DNA of 5,971 nt from Bacillota bacterium (GTDB taxonomy: Bacteria > Bacillota_A > Clostridia > Clostridiales > Clostridiaceae), in contig JAKBFR010000132.1 of assembly GCA_021837545.1 (NCBI GenBank), positions 1-5,971 on the forward strand, in the 5' to 3' direction. The translations under genes and the position numbers were made by a program. Shown here piece by piece: positions 5,881-5,971 of the stretch. The notes beneath the pieces are model-generated. The model had not been told where the DNA came from, did not search any database, and worked only from the letters and a program-made list of their open reading frames with translations. Each line of letters begins with the position of its first letter. Position 1 is the first letter of the stretch.

Positions 5881-5971
5881 ATTCAAGATAACCTAAAAAA
5901 AGTCGATACTTAATAAGTAAGGTTTATGTATATAAAAAATGTTGAGAAAGAAGGCACTAAATTACTGGTTG

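Larger units (their letters stand above)
5641..5971. other. Repeat-rich intergenic region; possible gene start at right edge
   Basis: I see no complete gene on either strand. The stretch holds palindromes and tandem repeats, listed separately where they are strongest. Others are TTAAATT-GGT-AATTTAA (5684-5700) and AATTGCAATT (5812-5821). A rightward gene may begin near the edge: an ATG at 5939 opens a frame reading MLRKKALNYWL, and an ATG at 5926 opens another reading MYIKNVEKEG. AAGG at 5919-5922 is too far from the first and too close to the second, so neither start can be chosen. A TTGACT at 5830-5835 has only poor -10 candidates. Confidence 0.45.

Noticed and set aside
5641..5971. CRISPR array or replication/attachment site
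   Set aside because: The repeats are short, unevenly spaced and without spacers of regular length, and there are no integrase, cas or replication genes nearby.

Overview
The window is AT-rich (roughly 30% G+C by eye), with strong AGGAGG-type ribosome binding sites, ATG/GTG starts, consensus sigma-A promoters and short intergenic gaps. Together with the protein families this suggests a low-GC Firmicute, most likely a Clostridium sensu stricto chromosome. No phage, plasmid, transposase, rRNA, tRNA or CRISPR sequence is visible. I see no clear new biological system; this looks like ordinary chromosome with some interesting regulatory detail.

Layout: (1) 1-648 (+) is the 3' end of an APC-superfamily transporter related to KimA/YdaO potassium importers. 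It is closed by a strong intrinsic terminator at 664-706. (2) 832-3536 (+) is a complete three-gene polar amino-acid ABC importer operon. It has a perfect-consensus promoter, a leader hairpin, a substrate-binding lipoprotein, an intercistronic hairpin, a HisM-type permease and a GlnQ/HisP-type ATPase that overlaps the permease stop codon by one base. It ends in a long stem-loop that probably also serves the opposing operon. (3) 5640 down to 3615 (-) is a convergent YtrA-type operon: GntR regulator, ABC ATPase and ABC-2 membrane protein, with overlapping genes. It has a good promoter and a perfect inverted repeat over the expected transcription start, consistent with autoregulation. (4) 5641-5971 has no convincing complete gene but is rich in small palindromes and tandem repeats. 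Two possible starts of a rightward gene lie in the last 50 bases.

How the genes work together: in the importer, the lipoprotein captures an amino acid outside the membrane and delivers it to a permease homodimer energised by the ATPase. The hairpin after the lipoprotein gene probably gives it more expression than the membrane components. In the second operon the GntR regulator probably represses its own promoter until an envelope or antimicrobial signal releases it, producing an ATPase-membrane protein pair of unknown substrate. The two operons converge on one shared terminator region.
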